Source: Dehalococcoidia bacterium
Lineage (GTDB): Bacteria; Chloroflexota; Dehalococcoidia; UBA2979
Direction of reading: 5' to 3'
Length of the DNA: 47,218 nucleotides
NCBI GenBank assembly: GCA_009692725.1
Contig: SHYP01000011.1
Location: 1-47,218, forward strand
A program made the position numbers and the translations under genes. Shown in pieces: positions 40,359 through 47,218 of this stretch (positions are counted from its first letter, which is position 1; each line of letters opens with the position of its first letter). A model generated the notes under the pieces. The model had not been told where the DNA came from, searched no databases, and worked only from the letters and a program-made list of their open reading frames with translations.

Positions 40359-41135
40359 CTAGCGGCGCGGCTCCCAGCTGAAGCGCCGTAGCGCGATCGC
40401 CGCGCCGAGCACGCCCCACGCGGCGACGACGGCGAGGTCGAACCATTCGAAGCCATTGCCGCGCTCAAACGGGTTGAAGGCCGCCTGCAGCGCGACCGAG
40501 AGGTGGCGCACCGGGAACACGTTGGCCACGTCGGTGAGCCACGCGGGCGCGTTGTCGGGCGGGATGAACACGTCGGAGATGAAGAGCAGCGGCAGCACCA
40601 CCGCGTTGACGACTGCGGGGGCGGCCTCGGCGTTTGGGACGACGGTGCACACCGCAAAGCCGAGCGCGCAGAACGCGGCGCCCCCCCCGAGCAGCGCCAC
40701 GAGCGCGGCGGGCAGCGTGCGCGTCGGCACATCCACGTCGTAGGCGAGCGCGCCGGCCGCCGTCACGATCACGACGAGCAGCAGCATCACCAGCGTGACG
40801 TGCAGCACGCGGCCCGCGAAGTACGCCCACGCCGGCAGCGGCGTGCCGCGCGTGCGCTTGAGCAGGCCGCCGTCGCGCGCGACCGTCAGGCTCATCGCGA
40901 GCCCCGTGAAACACGAGTTGACGACGGACAGGGCGACGATCCCCGGCACATAGAACGTGGAGCCGCTCGCCGTCGCGCCGCCGGCGATGGTGATCTCCTC
41001 GTTGCCGAACATCAGGTTGAAGATCACGAGGAAGATCAACGGGAACACGAAGGTGAAGAAGGCGGCGGCGGGGTTGCGCCAGAACGCGCGGTTCTCGTAG
41101 CGCACCTGGCGCAGCGCCAAACCCAGCGCGCTCAC
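40359..41135 (-). CDS. ABC-2 type transporter permease
   Basis: 258 residues, six helices. An N-terminal RQVRYENRAFWRNPAAAFFTFVFPLIFLVIF segment is typical of ABC-2 exporters of drugs or lipids. Also VARDGGLLKRTRGTPLPAWAYF, and LPLLFISDVFIPPDNAPAWLTDVANVFPVRHLSVALQAAF, the conserved ABC-2 signature. Four-base overlap with the upstream ATPase gene shows they form one transporter. The substrate is not identifiable. Confidence 0.94.
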   Translation of the reverse strand: MSALGLALRQVRYENRAFWRNPAAAFFTFVFPLIFLVIFNLMFGNEEITIAGGATASGSTFYVPGIVALSVVNSCFTGLAMSLTVARDGGLLKRTRGTPLPAWAYFAGRVLHVTLVMLLLVVIVTAAGALAYDVDVPTRTLPAALVALLGGGAAFCALGFAVCTVVPNAEAAPAVVNAVVLPLLFISDVFIPPDNAPAWLTDVANVFPVRHLSVALQAAFNPFERGNGFEWFDLAVVAAWGVLGAAIALRRFSWEPRR

Positions 41136-42088
41136 GAGCGCCTGCCGCGACGCCCGGCCGCGGCGTGCGGGGCGGCCTCGGCGGACACCGCGTCCGCGCT
41201 GTCCGCGGTGAGCTGCAGGTATACGTCCTCGAGCGAGGGGCGGCGCACGTCGAGCGGGTCGAGCGGGAGGTCCTGCTCGGTGGCCCAGCGCGTGAGCGCG
41301 TACAGGTCGCGCGTCGGCGCGGTGGTCGCGATACGCCAGTGGCCGGCATCGTCACGCGCGGCGCCGAGCTCGACCGGCGGCAAGACGCCCGCGGGCAGCG
41401 CGAACGTAATGGCGGTCTCCGGGTTGCCGGCGACGAGCGCCTCGGGCGTGCCGACGACGAGCAGCCGCCCGCGCGCGATGATCGCGACGCGGTCCGCGAG
41501 CTGCTGCGCCTCGTCCATGTAGTGCGTGGTGAGCAGCACGGTCTTACCGAGCGCGCGCAGCCGCCGCACGAGCTCCCACGCTTGGCGGCGCGCGCCCGGG
41601 TCGAAGCCCGTGGTCGGTTCGTCGAGGAACAGCAGCTCCGGGTCGCCCGCGAGCCCGACGGCGACGTCGAGCCGTCGTTGCTGGCCGCCGGAAAGCCGCC
41701 GCACCGGCGTCGCGCGCTGCTCGGTCAGGCCGACGACCTCGATCACCTCGGCGACCGGGCGCGGATGCGGGTAGTAGCCGCCGAACATCGCCACGGTTTC
41801 CTCGACGGTGAGGTACGGCTCGACGCCCGTGGACTGCAGCACGATGCCGATGCGCTCGCGGTACGCGCGCTCGCCGAGCGCGGGGTCGTGGCCAAGCACG
41901 CGCACCTCGCCGGCTGAGCGCTGGCGGTAGCCCTCGAGGATCTCGACGGTGGTGGTCTTGCCGGCGCCGTTCGGGCCGAGCAGCGCGAACACCTCGCCGC
42001 GTGCGACATTGAGGTCGATGCTGGCGACGGCCTCGACCGCGCCGTAGCGCTTGCGCAGTCCGCGCACCTCAATCGCCAGCTCGGCCAT
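41132..42088 (-). CDS. ABC transporter ATP-binding protein (DrrA/CcmA-like exporter class)
   Basis: 318 residues. Walker A GPNGAGKTT, Q-loop, signature LSGGQQRRLDVAVGLAG, Walker B LLFLDEPTTGFDP, switch TTHYMDEAQQLADRVAII. The ~100-residue C-terminal part (PALVAGNPETAITFALPAG-like and LDPLDVRRPSLEDVYLQLT) is the regulatory extension typical of drug- or lipid-exporting ABC-2 systems. It drives the permease encoded directly downstream. Confidence 0.96.
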   Translation of the reverse strand: MAELAIEVRGLRKRYGAVEAVASIDLNVARGEVFALLGPNGAGKTTTVEILEGYRQRSAGEVRVLGHDPALGERAYRERIGIVLQSTGVEPYLTVEETVAMFGGYYPHPRPVAEVIEVVGLTEQRATPVRRLSGGQQRRLDVAVGLAGDPELLFLDEPTTGFDPGARRQAWELVRRLRALGKTVLLTTHYMDEAQQLADRVAIIARGRLLVVGTPEALVAGNPETAITFALPAGVLPPVELGAARDDAGHWRIATTAPTRDLYALTRWATEQDLPLDPLDVRRPSLEDVYLQLTADSADAVSAEAAPHAAAGRRGRRS

Positions 42089-42163
42089 GCCGCCTCCACA
42101 GCGAGCGTCGCACCGCGCCGCCGCGCGGGCAACGCAGACAGCGGCGCGCAGGTGCCGACGGGC

Positions 42164-42628
42164 TCAGGCCCGGATGTAGTCCCCCTGCACCGCGAGGGCT
42201 TCGATCCCACCCATGCTGGCCGGCAGGATGTTGTACATGCGCAGCTGGAGGCCGTCTGTTCCGTGTGACCCCAGTTCGATGCGCCACCGCCACGGCTCGG
42301 AATCGGGGAGCTGGTAGGAGCAGGTCGCGGCGATCACCTCGTCGTTGCCGTCGCCGGCCAGGTCCATGATCTTCGCGTCCATGTGGAACGAATCGCACCA
42401 GGCCATGTGGACTCCCTCGGCATCGTCGACGGCGAGCATGAGGCGACCGTCCTGCGGTTCGCCCTCGAGCATCCACGCGTAATCGAACGCGACGACCTTG
42501 CCGCCGGCAACGGCGTAGAGCGTGGCGCTGGTGGCGCACTCGAACGCGGGCGTGCCCGGCTGGAGCCACAGCGAGCTGTGGCCCTGCCACGCACCGGCGA
42601 GCCGCTTCACGCGTTCAGCGCTCGTCAT
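42164..42628 (-). CDS. DUF1579-like (lipocalin-fold) protein
   Basis: 154 residues from ATG 42628. A RLAGAWQGHSSLW start, internal VVAFDYAWMLEGEPQDG, GVHMAWCDSFHMD and a strand-rich remainder fit the DUF1579 family of beta-barrel proteins without known function. It overlaps the end of the upstream cytochrome b gene by 14 nt, so it is probably translated with the Mo-oxidoreductase operon. It may bind a small hydrophobic ligand; unproven. Confidence 0.8.
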   Translation of the reverse strand: MTSAERVKRLAGAWQGHSSLWLQPGTPAFECATSATLYAVAGGKVVAFDYAWMLEGEPQDGRLMLAVDDAEGVHMAWCDSFHMDAKIMDLAGDGNDEVIAATCSYQLPDSEPWRWRIELGSHGTDGLQLRMYNILPASMGGIEALAVQGDYIRA

Positions 42629-43373
42629 GCGCGGCAGGGTACACCACCGGATCGACCGGCTCCCCGGGCGGCGGCGCGGGCTCGGCGGTGGCGACCCACG
42701 CCGGGTGGTGGCGCGCGGCCCAGTCGCGGCGCACGCGGCCACGCACCATGCCGCGCAGCGAGCCGCGCGTTGCGGGGTGCAGCAGCGCGAGGTACAGGTG
42801 GCCCGCCACGAGCGGCACGACGAGCAGCGACACGGCCGTGTGCCACGGGAACACCGCCTCCACGAACCCGGCGCCGAGCAGCTCCGTGGTCGTGTAGTAA
42901 ATGCCGAGCACGAGCCCGCTGCCGAGCAGCGCGACGGTGGCGAGCAGCGAGAGCAGCGCGTTGAGCTTCTGGCCAGCGTTGAACTTGGCGACGGGCAGCG
43001 CCGTCGAACGTTCGCCCGCGAGCCGCAGCGCGAGGTGCTGGAACCAGAGGTAGTCGTCGATGCCCACGCGCGCGAGCACGCGCAGGTCGGCGCGCACGGC
43101 GCGCCTCGGCACGAGCGCGGCCAGCACCCACGCCGCGAGCGCGAGCGCCGCGAAGCCGAGCACCACGTGCAGCCACGCGAACACGCGCACGTCCGCCACT
43201 TGGAGCGCCTTCAGCCGCGGCTGGAAGTTCGTGAGGCCGGTGAGCAGCAGCAGCAAGAAGGGCACGCCGAGCAGCCAGTGCGCAGCGCGCGCGGAAGGCG
43301 CGAAACGCACCACCTCGCCCGCCCCCGCGGGGGCGGGCGCGTCGCGCGCAGCGGGCGCTAGCTCTTGAGCCAC
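42615..43373 (-). CDS. Membrane cytochrome b (FDH-gamma/Ni-hydrogenase type) partner of the Mo enzyme
   Basis: 252 residues from GTG 43373, or 232 from GTG 43313. Four helices with haem-ligand His: RFAPSARAAHWLLGVPFLLLLLTGL, FAWLHVVLGFAALALAAWV, KFNAGQKLNALLSLLATVALLGSGL, and WHTAVSLLVVPLVAGHLYLALLH. The layout matches the gamma subunit of formate dehydrogenase and cytochrome b561-type electron conduits. The gene follows the molybdopterin oxidoreductase with overlap, so it shuttles electrons between that enzyme and quinone. Between the two start codons lies a 22-bp palindrome (43317-43338) coding for Ala/Pro/Gly, which favours the shorter form. Confidence 0.9.
   Translation of the reverse strand: MAQELAPAARDAPAPAGAGEVVRFAPSARAAHWLLGVPFLLLLLTGLTNFQPRLKALQVADVRVFAWLHVVLGFAALALAAWVLAALVPRRAVRADLRVLARVGIDDYLWFQHLALRLAGERSTALPVAKFNAGQKLNALLSLLATVALLGSGLVLGIYYTTTELLGAGFVEAVFPWHTAVSLLVVPLVAGHLYLALLHPATRGSLRGMVRGRVRRDWAARHHPAWVATAEPAPPPGEPVDPVVYPAAHDER
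43317..43338. repeat. 22-bp perfect GC palindrome at the cytochrome b start
   Basis: Every base pairs with its mirror position over 22 bp (GCCCGCCCCCG and its complement). It lies between the two possible GTG starts of the cytochrome b gene and just after the stop of the Mo-oxidoreductase gene, so it could attenuate translation or transcription between them. Confidence 0.85.
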
Positions 43374-44002
43374 GCCTCGATGCGCCAGCCGCGCTCCTCC
43401 CAGTAGCCGATGTCGCGGCGGTCGCGAAACTCGATGCGGGTGACCCACTTCGGGCCCTTGTAGCCATACATGCGCGGCATCACGAGCCGCAGCGGCAGCC
43501 CGTGCTCCGGCTCCAGCGGCGCGCCGGCCATGTCGTACGCGACGAGCACGTCCGGCAGCTGCGCCTGCTCGATGGTGAGCGAGTCGCGGTAGATGCCGCC
43601 GAGCGAGTGGAACGTGACGAAGCCTGCCTCAGGCAGCGGCCGCACGCGCTCCATCAGCGTCTGCAGGCGCACGCCGTCCCACCGCACGTCCGGCACGCCC
43701 CAGCCCTCGACGCAGTGAAAGTCACTGACCTGCCGCACCGCGGGGAGCGCGCGCAGCTCGCCGTAGGAGAACGCCTGCCCCTGCTCGACGAGGCCATCGA
43801 TGACGAGGCGGTAGGCGTCGCGCTCGAACGCCGGCACCGGCACCTCGACGGTGTTGTAGCGCCACCCGCCCACCGCCCCGCCGAAGACGCGCGTGCCGGC
43901 CCAGCCGAGCACGCCGCCCCCCGCCACCAGCGCCAAGAAGCGCCCGCGCTTGAGGAGCTTGCCGCCCGTGTCGTTGCCACCAGCCGTCGCGTCGTCGTCC
44001 AT
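43358..44002 (-). CDS. Molybdopterin-dependent oxidoreductase (sulfite oxidase/MsrP-like)
   Basis: 214 residues. An N-terminal membrane or signal stretch with a KRGRFLALVAGG near-Tat motif (Lys-Arg in place of Arg-Arg) is followed by the SUOX-type catalytic domain: the molybdenum-ligating Cys97 in SDFHCVEGWGVPDVRWDG, then FHSLGGIYRDSLT, VLVAYDMAGAPLEPEHGLPLRLVMPRMYGYKGPKWV, and the terminal GYWEERGW. This short type works outside the membrane with a cytochrome b, here encoded next. Candidate substrates are sulfite or oxidised methionine; neither can be chosen from sequence. Confidence 0.93.
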   Translation of the reverse strand: MDDDATAGGNDTGGKLLKRGRFLALVAGGGVLGWAGTRVFGGAVGGWRYNTVEVPVPAFERDAYRLVIDGLVEQGQAFSYGELRALPAVRQVSDFHCVEGWGVPDVRWDGVRLQTLMERVRPLPEAGFVTFHSLGGIYRDSLTIEQAQLPDVLVAYDMAGAPLEPEHGLPLRLVMPRMYGYKGPKWVTRIEFRDRRDIGYWEERGWRIEAWLKS

Positions 44003-44060
44003 GCATCGAGGATACGCGCGTGTCGCGGGGAAGGTATGACGCAGCGATGACGCCGAGCTG

Positions 44061-44867
44061 CTAGCCGATGACCTCCAGCACGCGCAGCTGGAGCTCGCCG
44101 GCGGGGGCGCGCACGGTCACCTCGTCGCCGGGGCCGTGGTCTTTGACGGCCCGGCCGACCGGGGACTCGACCGAGATCTTGCCCTTGGCCGGGTCCACCT
44201 CGTTGGAGCTGACGAGGTGGAAGGTCTGCTCGCGGTTCGCCTTCAGGTTGAGCACGCGCACGGTGGAACCCACGTTCGCGGTGCCGTGCTTGCCGTCCGG
44301 GTCGATGATCACGGCGTGGCGAAGGTGGTCCTCGATGGCGCGGATGCGCGCCTCGAGGTGCGCCTGGGTGTCGCGAGCAGCATCCAGCGGCGCGTTCTCG
44401 CGGAAGTCCTTGTCCGCCATCGCAGTGCGCAGCTGGTCCGCCATGTCGGGTCGGCGCGCCTTCAGCTCCTCGACCTCGAGCTCGAGCGCGCCGAGGCCTT
44501 CGCGGGTGACGAAGTAGGCACGCCCGCCCAGCTCGTCGACGGCGTCGCCGCCACGCGCGCCACCGCCCGCGCCCGGCGGCAGGTGCAGCGACGGCACGAG
44601 GTTTGCGTCGGTGAACGCGAGCCGGGAGCAGTAGGCGAGGAACGCGCGCAGCGGCTCGAGGTGACCGAGGTCGTCGTGGCCTATCTGCTCGCGCTCGCGC
44701 TCCTCGTAGGCTGTCACGTCACCCGCGCGGAGCCCGGCCATCGGCTTGTCCGCGCCGAACCACTCGATGAAGCGATCGACCTCGGGCCGCTCGTTGCGTG
44801 CCTTCTCGGCGTCCAGGCTGTTGAAGAAGTGCGCGCCGGCTGCGGCCGCGCTGATACTCTCCGCCAT
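44061..44867 (-). CDS. greA: GreA-type transcript cleavage factor with extra N-terminal helical domain
   Basis: Rescues backtracked RNA polymerase. 268 residues, versus about 158 for ordinary GreA. Residues ~118-268 are GreA: coiled coil with tip acids Asp154 and Glu157 (ADKDFRENAPLDAARD) that hold catalytic Mg, then the FKBP-like domain (TVRVLNLKANREQTFHLVSSNE, SVESPVGRAVKDHGPGDEVTVRAP). Residues 1-~95 are helical (AHFFNSLDAEKARNERPEVDRF, LEPLRAFLAYCSRLAFTDANLVP) and resemble the SAM-like core-binding domain of tyrosine recombinases, joined by a Gly-rich linker. GGAG precedes ATG 44867. Confidence 0.9.
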   Translation of the reverse strand: MAESISAAAAGAHFFNSLDAEKARNERPEVDRFIEWFGADKPMAGLRAGDVTAYEEREREQIGHDDLGHLEPLRAFLAYCSRLAFTDANLVPSLHLPPGAGGGARGGDAVDELGGRAYFVTREGLGALELEVEELKARRPDMADQLRTAMADKDFRENAPLDAARDTQAHLEARIRAIEDHLRHAVIIDPDGKHGTANVGSTVRVLNLKANREQTFHLVSSNEVDPAKGKISVESPVGRAVKDHGPGDEVTVRAPAGELQLRVLEVIG

Positions 44868-44969
44868 GTGGCGGTCTCCATCCCTCGTTGATGCTCGGTG
44901 CCGCGCTGCGGGTGCCGCCGCCGCTGGGGTCGGGCAAGCGCAGTCAGCATAGGAGATGGGCGGCGGCCG

Positions 44970-45713
44970 GTGTCAACCGTGGACGAGCTCGCGACGCTCC
45001 ACGCCGCGGTCGCGCGGATGGGCCTCACGCTGCCTCCCGCCGCGCCGGCGCAGTTCGCGCGCTACCGCTCGCTGCTGCACGAGTGGCGCGAGCGCGCCGG
45101 CCTGACGGCGATCGCGGACCCCGACGACGTGCAGCGCCGGCTCTTCGGCGAGTCGCTGGCGCTGCTCGTAGTGCTACGCGAGGCAGGGGTGCTGCCGCCC
45201 GGCGCCCCGCGCCGCATCGCAGATCTCGGCGCGGGCGCGGGCTTCCCCGGCGTGCCCATGCGGCTCGCCGAGCCGGCGCTGGCGCTCACGCTCGTGGAGG
45301 CGCACGGCCGGCGCGCGCGCTTCCTCGAGGCGCTCGTGGAGGCGCTGACGCTGGGGGACGCGCGCGTGGTGGCGGCACGCGCCGAGGACGCGGGGCGCGA
45401 CCCGGCGCTGCGCGAGCAGTTCGACGTGGTAGTCGCGCGCGCGCTCGCGCCGCTCGCGGTGCTGGTGGAGTACGCGCTGCCGCTGCTGCGCCCCGGCGGC
45501 GTGCTGGCGGCGCCCAAGGGCAGCCGCGCCGACGACGAGCTGCGCGCGGCCGCGAACGCAATCGCGGCGCTGGGCGGCATCGTCGAGGCACCGCGCGCGC
45601 TACCGCTGCCCCCCGGCGCGCCGCCACAAACAGTGCTGTTGGTGCGGCGCAGCGGTCCGCTGGACGCGCGTTACCCGCGCCGCGCGGGCGTGCCGGCGAA
45701 GCGGCCGCTGTAG
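44970..45713 (+). CDS. rsmG: 16S rRNA (guanine-N7) methyltransferase RsmG
   Basis: Methylates G527 of 16S rRNA. 247 residues from GTG 44970 (AGGAG lies 14 nt upstream; GTG 44979 is an alternative). Motifs: FARYRSLLHEWRERAGLTAI, the SAM site IADLGAGAGFPGVPMRLAEP, VEAHGRRARFLEAL, VVARALAPLAVLVEYALPLLRPGGVL, and AAPKGSRADDEL. In many bacteria rsmG neighbours parA-parB near oriC; here those are absent but a parS site is 24 kb away. Divergent from greA. Confidence 0.95.
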   Translation: MSTVDELATLHAAVARMGLTLPPAAPAQFARYRSLLHEWRERAGLTAIADPDDVQRRLFGESLALLVVLREAGVLPPGAPRRIADLGAGAGFPGVPMRLAEPALALTLVEAHGRRARFLEALVEALTLGDARVVAARAEDAGRDPALREQFDVVVARALAPLAVLVEYALPLLRPGGVLAAPKGSRADDELRAAANAIAALGGIVEAPRALPLPPGAPPQTVLLVRRSGPLDARYPRRAGVPAKRPL

Positions 45714-45798
45714 GCGCACGGCGCGGCGATGTCCCGCGCCGGTCGGCGTCGCGTATCATCGGCGACAGGATCTCGGCGCTACGGCTCCGGACCGCAGC

Positions 45799-46464
45799 GT
45801 GATTCCGCCGCTCCGGCAGCGGAGCGGCGCGCGCCGACTGGAGCACACGCTGCCTCGCACGACGCTCGACCGGCTGCTGCGCCTCGCGAGGCTCGACCTC
45901 TCGGCGATCGACGATGTCCAGCGCGACCGCGGTGCGACGCGCACGGGCGTGCTGGTCGCACTCGTGTCGCTGACCGCGTTCGCGCTCGGCGGCTGGCTGT
46001 GGTGGATGGTGAGCGACTTCGCGGGCGCGCGCGACACGTTCGTGAAGAGCGTGCTGTTCGGCACGTTCGCCGCCTTCACGCTGTGGCTCGCCTGGCTGCT
46101 GGTGGTGTACCTGCTGCTGCAGCGCGCGATGCGCGTGGCGCTGCGCGTGGACGAGTTGCTGCGCGCCGCGGGCTTCGCGACGTTCCCGCTAGTGCTGGGG
46201 CTGCTGATGGTGGTGCCGCGCGTCGCCTTCGGCGCGGGGCTGCTCGCGCTCGCGCTGTGGTTCGTGGCGATGCAGGCCGCCGTCGAGCGCGTGTCAGGCA
46301 TCCGCGGCGGCGCGGCGCTGCAAGCGAACGCCGCAGGCTTCGCGCTGTGGGTGGGCGTGCTCTCGCTGCTCGCGACCGCCGACGATCCGCTCGCGCCCGG
46401 CGTGTTCCTTGCGGTGCACCTGTGGAACGCGGCAGCCGCGCACGGCCTGAGCCCGCTGGGCTAG
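45799..46464 (+). CDS. YIP1-family-like integral membrane protein
   Basis: 221 residues from GTG 45799 (no good ribosome binding site; the start is uncertain). A basic N-terminus (LRQRSGARRLEHTLPRTTLDRLLRLARLDLSA) is followed by five hydrophobic helices, with a cytoplasmic loop RAMRVALRVDELLRAAGFATFPL. The R.d.. ll..aGfa..P pattern resembles YIP1-domain proteins, which have uncertain roles. It starts 85 nt after rsmG and may be co-transcribed with it. Confidence 0.75.
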   Translation: MIPPLRQRSGARRLEHTLPRTTLDRLLRLARLDLSAIDDVQRDRGATRTGVLVALVSLTAFALGGWLWWMVSDFAGARDTFVKSVLFGTFAAFTLWLAWLLVVYLLLQRAMRVALRVDELLRAAGFATFPLVLGLLMVVPRVAFGAGLLALALWFVAMQAAVERVSGIRGGAALQANAAGFALWVGVLSLLATADDPLAPGVFLAVHLWNAAAAHGLSPLG

Positions 46465-46483
46465 GCGCCGGGTCGCGCGCCGC

Positions 46484-46918
46484 TCAGTCGCGACTGTCAG
46501 CGGCGCGCGCGTCGATCGCGCACGCCTCGGCGCCGGCGAAGCGCGCGAGGCGGCGGCGGTGGCGCTCGACGAGCCGGTACACCACGTCGCGGCCCGCGCT
46601 CAGCGGCGGCAGGTCGAGCAGCGCGAACACCCACGCGCCGCGACCGAGCCGCAGCGCGCGCGTGACGGCCGCCCCACCGTGGTACTCGACGCCCTCCGGG
46701 GTGATGTAGTGCGCGCTGCGTCGCACGTCGTCGGCGGCGAGCGCCGTGAGCAGCCCGCCGCGGCGAGCCGCCTCGTCGAAGCTGAGCAGCTCGAGTGGGA
46801 CGCGCGCGCGGCGCCGCACCCGGCGCACCGCGACGACGCAGAAGCCGCAGCCGCCGTCGTAGACAAGCAGGTGCTGCCGGGGCGGCCGGTCGGACTGCGT
46901 CGGCGGCGGATACTGCAC
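46484..46918 (-). CDS. DCC-family thiol-disulfide oxidoreductase-like protein
   Basis: 144 residues from GTG 46918 (GAGGG upstream). The family signature YDGGCGFC places the CxxC pair at Cys24/Cys27 right after the first strand, followed by RRVRRRARVPLELLSFDEAARRGG, an Ala/His-rich middle (YITPEGVEYHGGAAVTRALR) and ALLDLPPLSAGRDVVYRLVERHR. DCC proteins are small thioredoxin-like proteins of unknown partner. It is transcribed alone toward the membrane-protein gene. Confidence 0.88.
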   Translation of the reverse strand: MQYPPPTQSDRPPRQHLLVYDGGCGFCVVAVRRVRRRARVPLELLSFDEAARRGGLLTALAADDVRRSAHYITPEGVEYHGGAAVTRALRLGRGAWVFALLDLPPLSAGRDVVYRLVERHRRRLARFAGAEACAIDARAADSRD

Positions 46919-46964
46919 GAGGCGGCCCTCAGGTCCAGTCGCGGTGTGGTGTCCCGAGCCAGTT

Positions 46965-46980
46965 GCAGCCGCGCGGCTGC
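46965..46980. repeat. 16-bp perfect palindrome upstream of the DCC gene
   Basis: GCAGCCGCGCGGCTGC, 47 nt before the DCC gene start, in its presumed promoter region. A second small dyad, GGTAC-G-GTACC, follows about 20 nt further upstream. Confidence 0.5.
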
Positions 46981-47076
46981 GCCGGAGCGCCCCGGCGCCG
47001 GTACGGTACCGCATGGGGTGCGGCGGAGAGCGGGGCATCGCGCGATCGACCCAGGCGGCCACAAGCCGCCGCCGCG

Positions 47077-47105
47077 TAGACAATGCTCGCGCCGTGGCCG
47101 AGAAT
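47077..47105 (+). promoter_or_regulatory. tRNA-Ala promoter
   Basis: TAGACA (47077-47082) and GAGAAT (47100-47105) with a 17-nt spacer, 34 nt before the tRNA, giving a short 5' leader for RNase P to remove. Confidence 0.5.
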
Positions 47106-47139
47106 CGTGGCGCCACGCGACGCTGGCACGTGTGCTCGT

Positions 47140-47215
47140 GGGCCCGTAGCTCAGCTGGGAGAGCGTCTGACTGGCAGTCAGAAGGTCAGCGGTTCGATCC
47201 CGCTCGGGTCCACCA
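47140..47215 (+). tRNA. tRNA-Ala (anticodon GGC)
   Basis: 76 nt including an encoded CCA end. Acceptor stem GGGCCCG pairs with CGGGTCC and contains the G3-U70 pair that marks alanine tRNAs. The anticodon arm is TCTGA-CTGGCAG-TCAGA, so the anticodon is GGC (reads GCC, the expected main Ala codon in this genome). The T-loop GGTTCGATCC is standard. Confidence 0.98.
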
Positions 47216-47218
47216 TCG

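Noticed and set aside
40905..40913. Second parS half-site (CGTGAAACA)
   Set aside because: Only the right half matches, and it lies inside the ABC-2 permease gene; likely chance.

Overview
The window is a very GC-rich bacterial chromosome segment, densely coded, with most genes in translationally coupled runs (GTGA, ATGA and TGATG junctions). The gene content fits a high-GC member of the Chloroflexota, perhaps Dehalococcoidia- or Tepidiforma-like. The reasons are the several CaiB/BaiF CoA-transferases, Tat-type and ordinary lipoproteins, an aa3-type oxidase with a cytochrome-c-fused subunit II and CtaG, System I cytochrome c maturation, and a GreA with an extra N-terminal domain. The taxonomy is inference and I hold it at about 50%. 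A perfect 16-bp parS site at 20498-20513, with rsmG later in the window, suggests that the segment lies near the replication origin.

Layout. 1-4.6 kb: the 5' two-thirds or so of leuS (minus, running off the left edge), a small Cys-rich orphan protein, a two-helix mini membrane protein, a sugar-dehydrogenase lipoprotein gene interrupted by one in-frame TAG, and an AEC-family transporter. 4.66-9.94 kb (minus): three class III CoA-transferases followed by an acyl-CoA dehydrogenase. 10.2-13.3 kb (plus): a PstS-like lipoprotein and a Tat-type family 5 solute-binding protein, each followed by a strong hairpin. 13.5-17.4 kb (plus): a second acyl-CoA operon (two CoA-transferases, a crotonase, an NTF2-like protein). 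17.5-19.4 kb: an SDR oxidoreductase divergent from a LuxR-type regulator whose alpha/beta-hydrolase sensor has lost its catalytic triad. 19.5-25.4 kb: an epimerase, parS, folP, a DUF2520 protein, a degenerate ROK protein with a small partner, and glutamine-dependent nadE.

25.7-40.2 kb is a respiratory supercluster. It holds ctaG (plus), ctaC-D-E-F (minus), and a divergent run of coupled genes: tlpA/ccmG-like, ccmE, ccmF, ccmH, a short ccmI-like gene, an unrecognised secreted anchored protein, ccmA, ccmB, ccmC, a ccmD-like gene, ctaA and ctaB. Together they supply haem a, mature c-type cytochromes and the terminal oxidase. 40.3-47.2 kb: an ABC-2 exporter pair, a DUF1579-like protein, a molybdopterin oxidoreductase with its cytochrome b partner, greA, rsmG, a membrane protein, a DCC thiol-oxidoreductase-like protein and tRNA-Ala(GGC).

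The observations I would follow first are: (i) both CoA-transferase operons pair one subunit that has the catalytic Asp with one that has lost it; (ii) the triad-less hydrolase-LuxR sensor; (iii) the parS site; (iv) the unrecognised anchored protein inside the ccm operon; (v) the leuS promoter with a perfect palindrome as its spacer and a leaderless 12-codon upstream ORF; and (vi) a family of long GC-rich palindromes in five places, one of which has supplied the apparent N-terminus of a gene.
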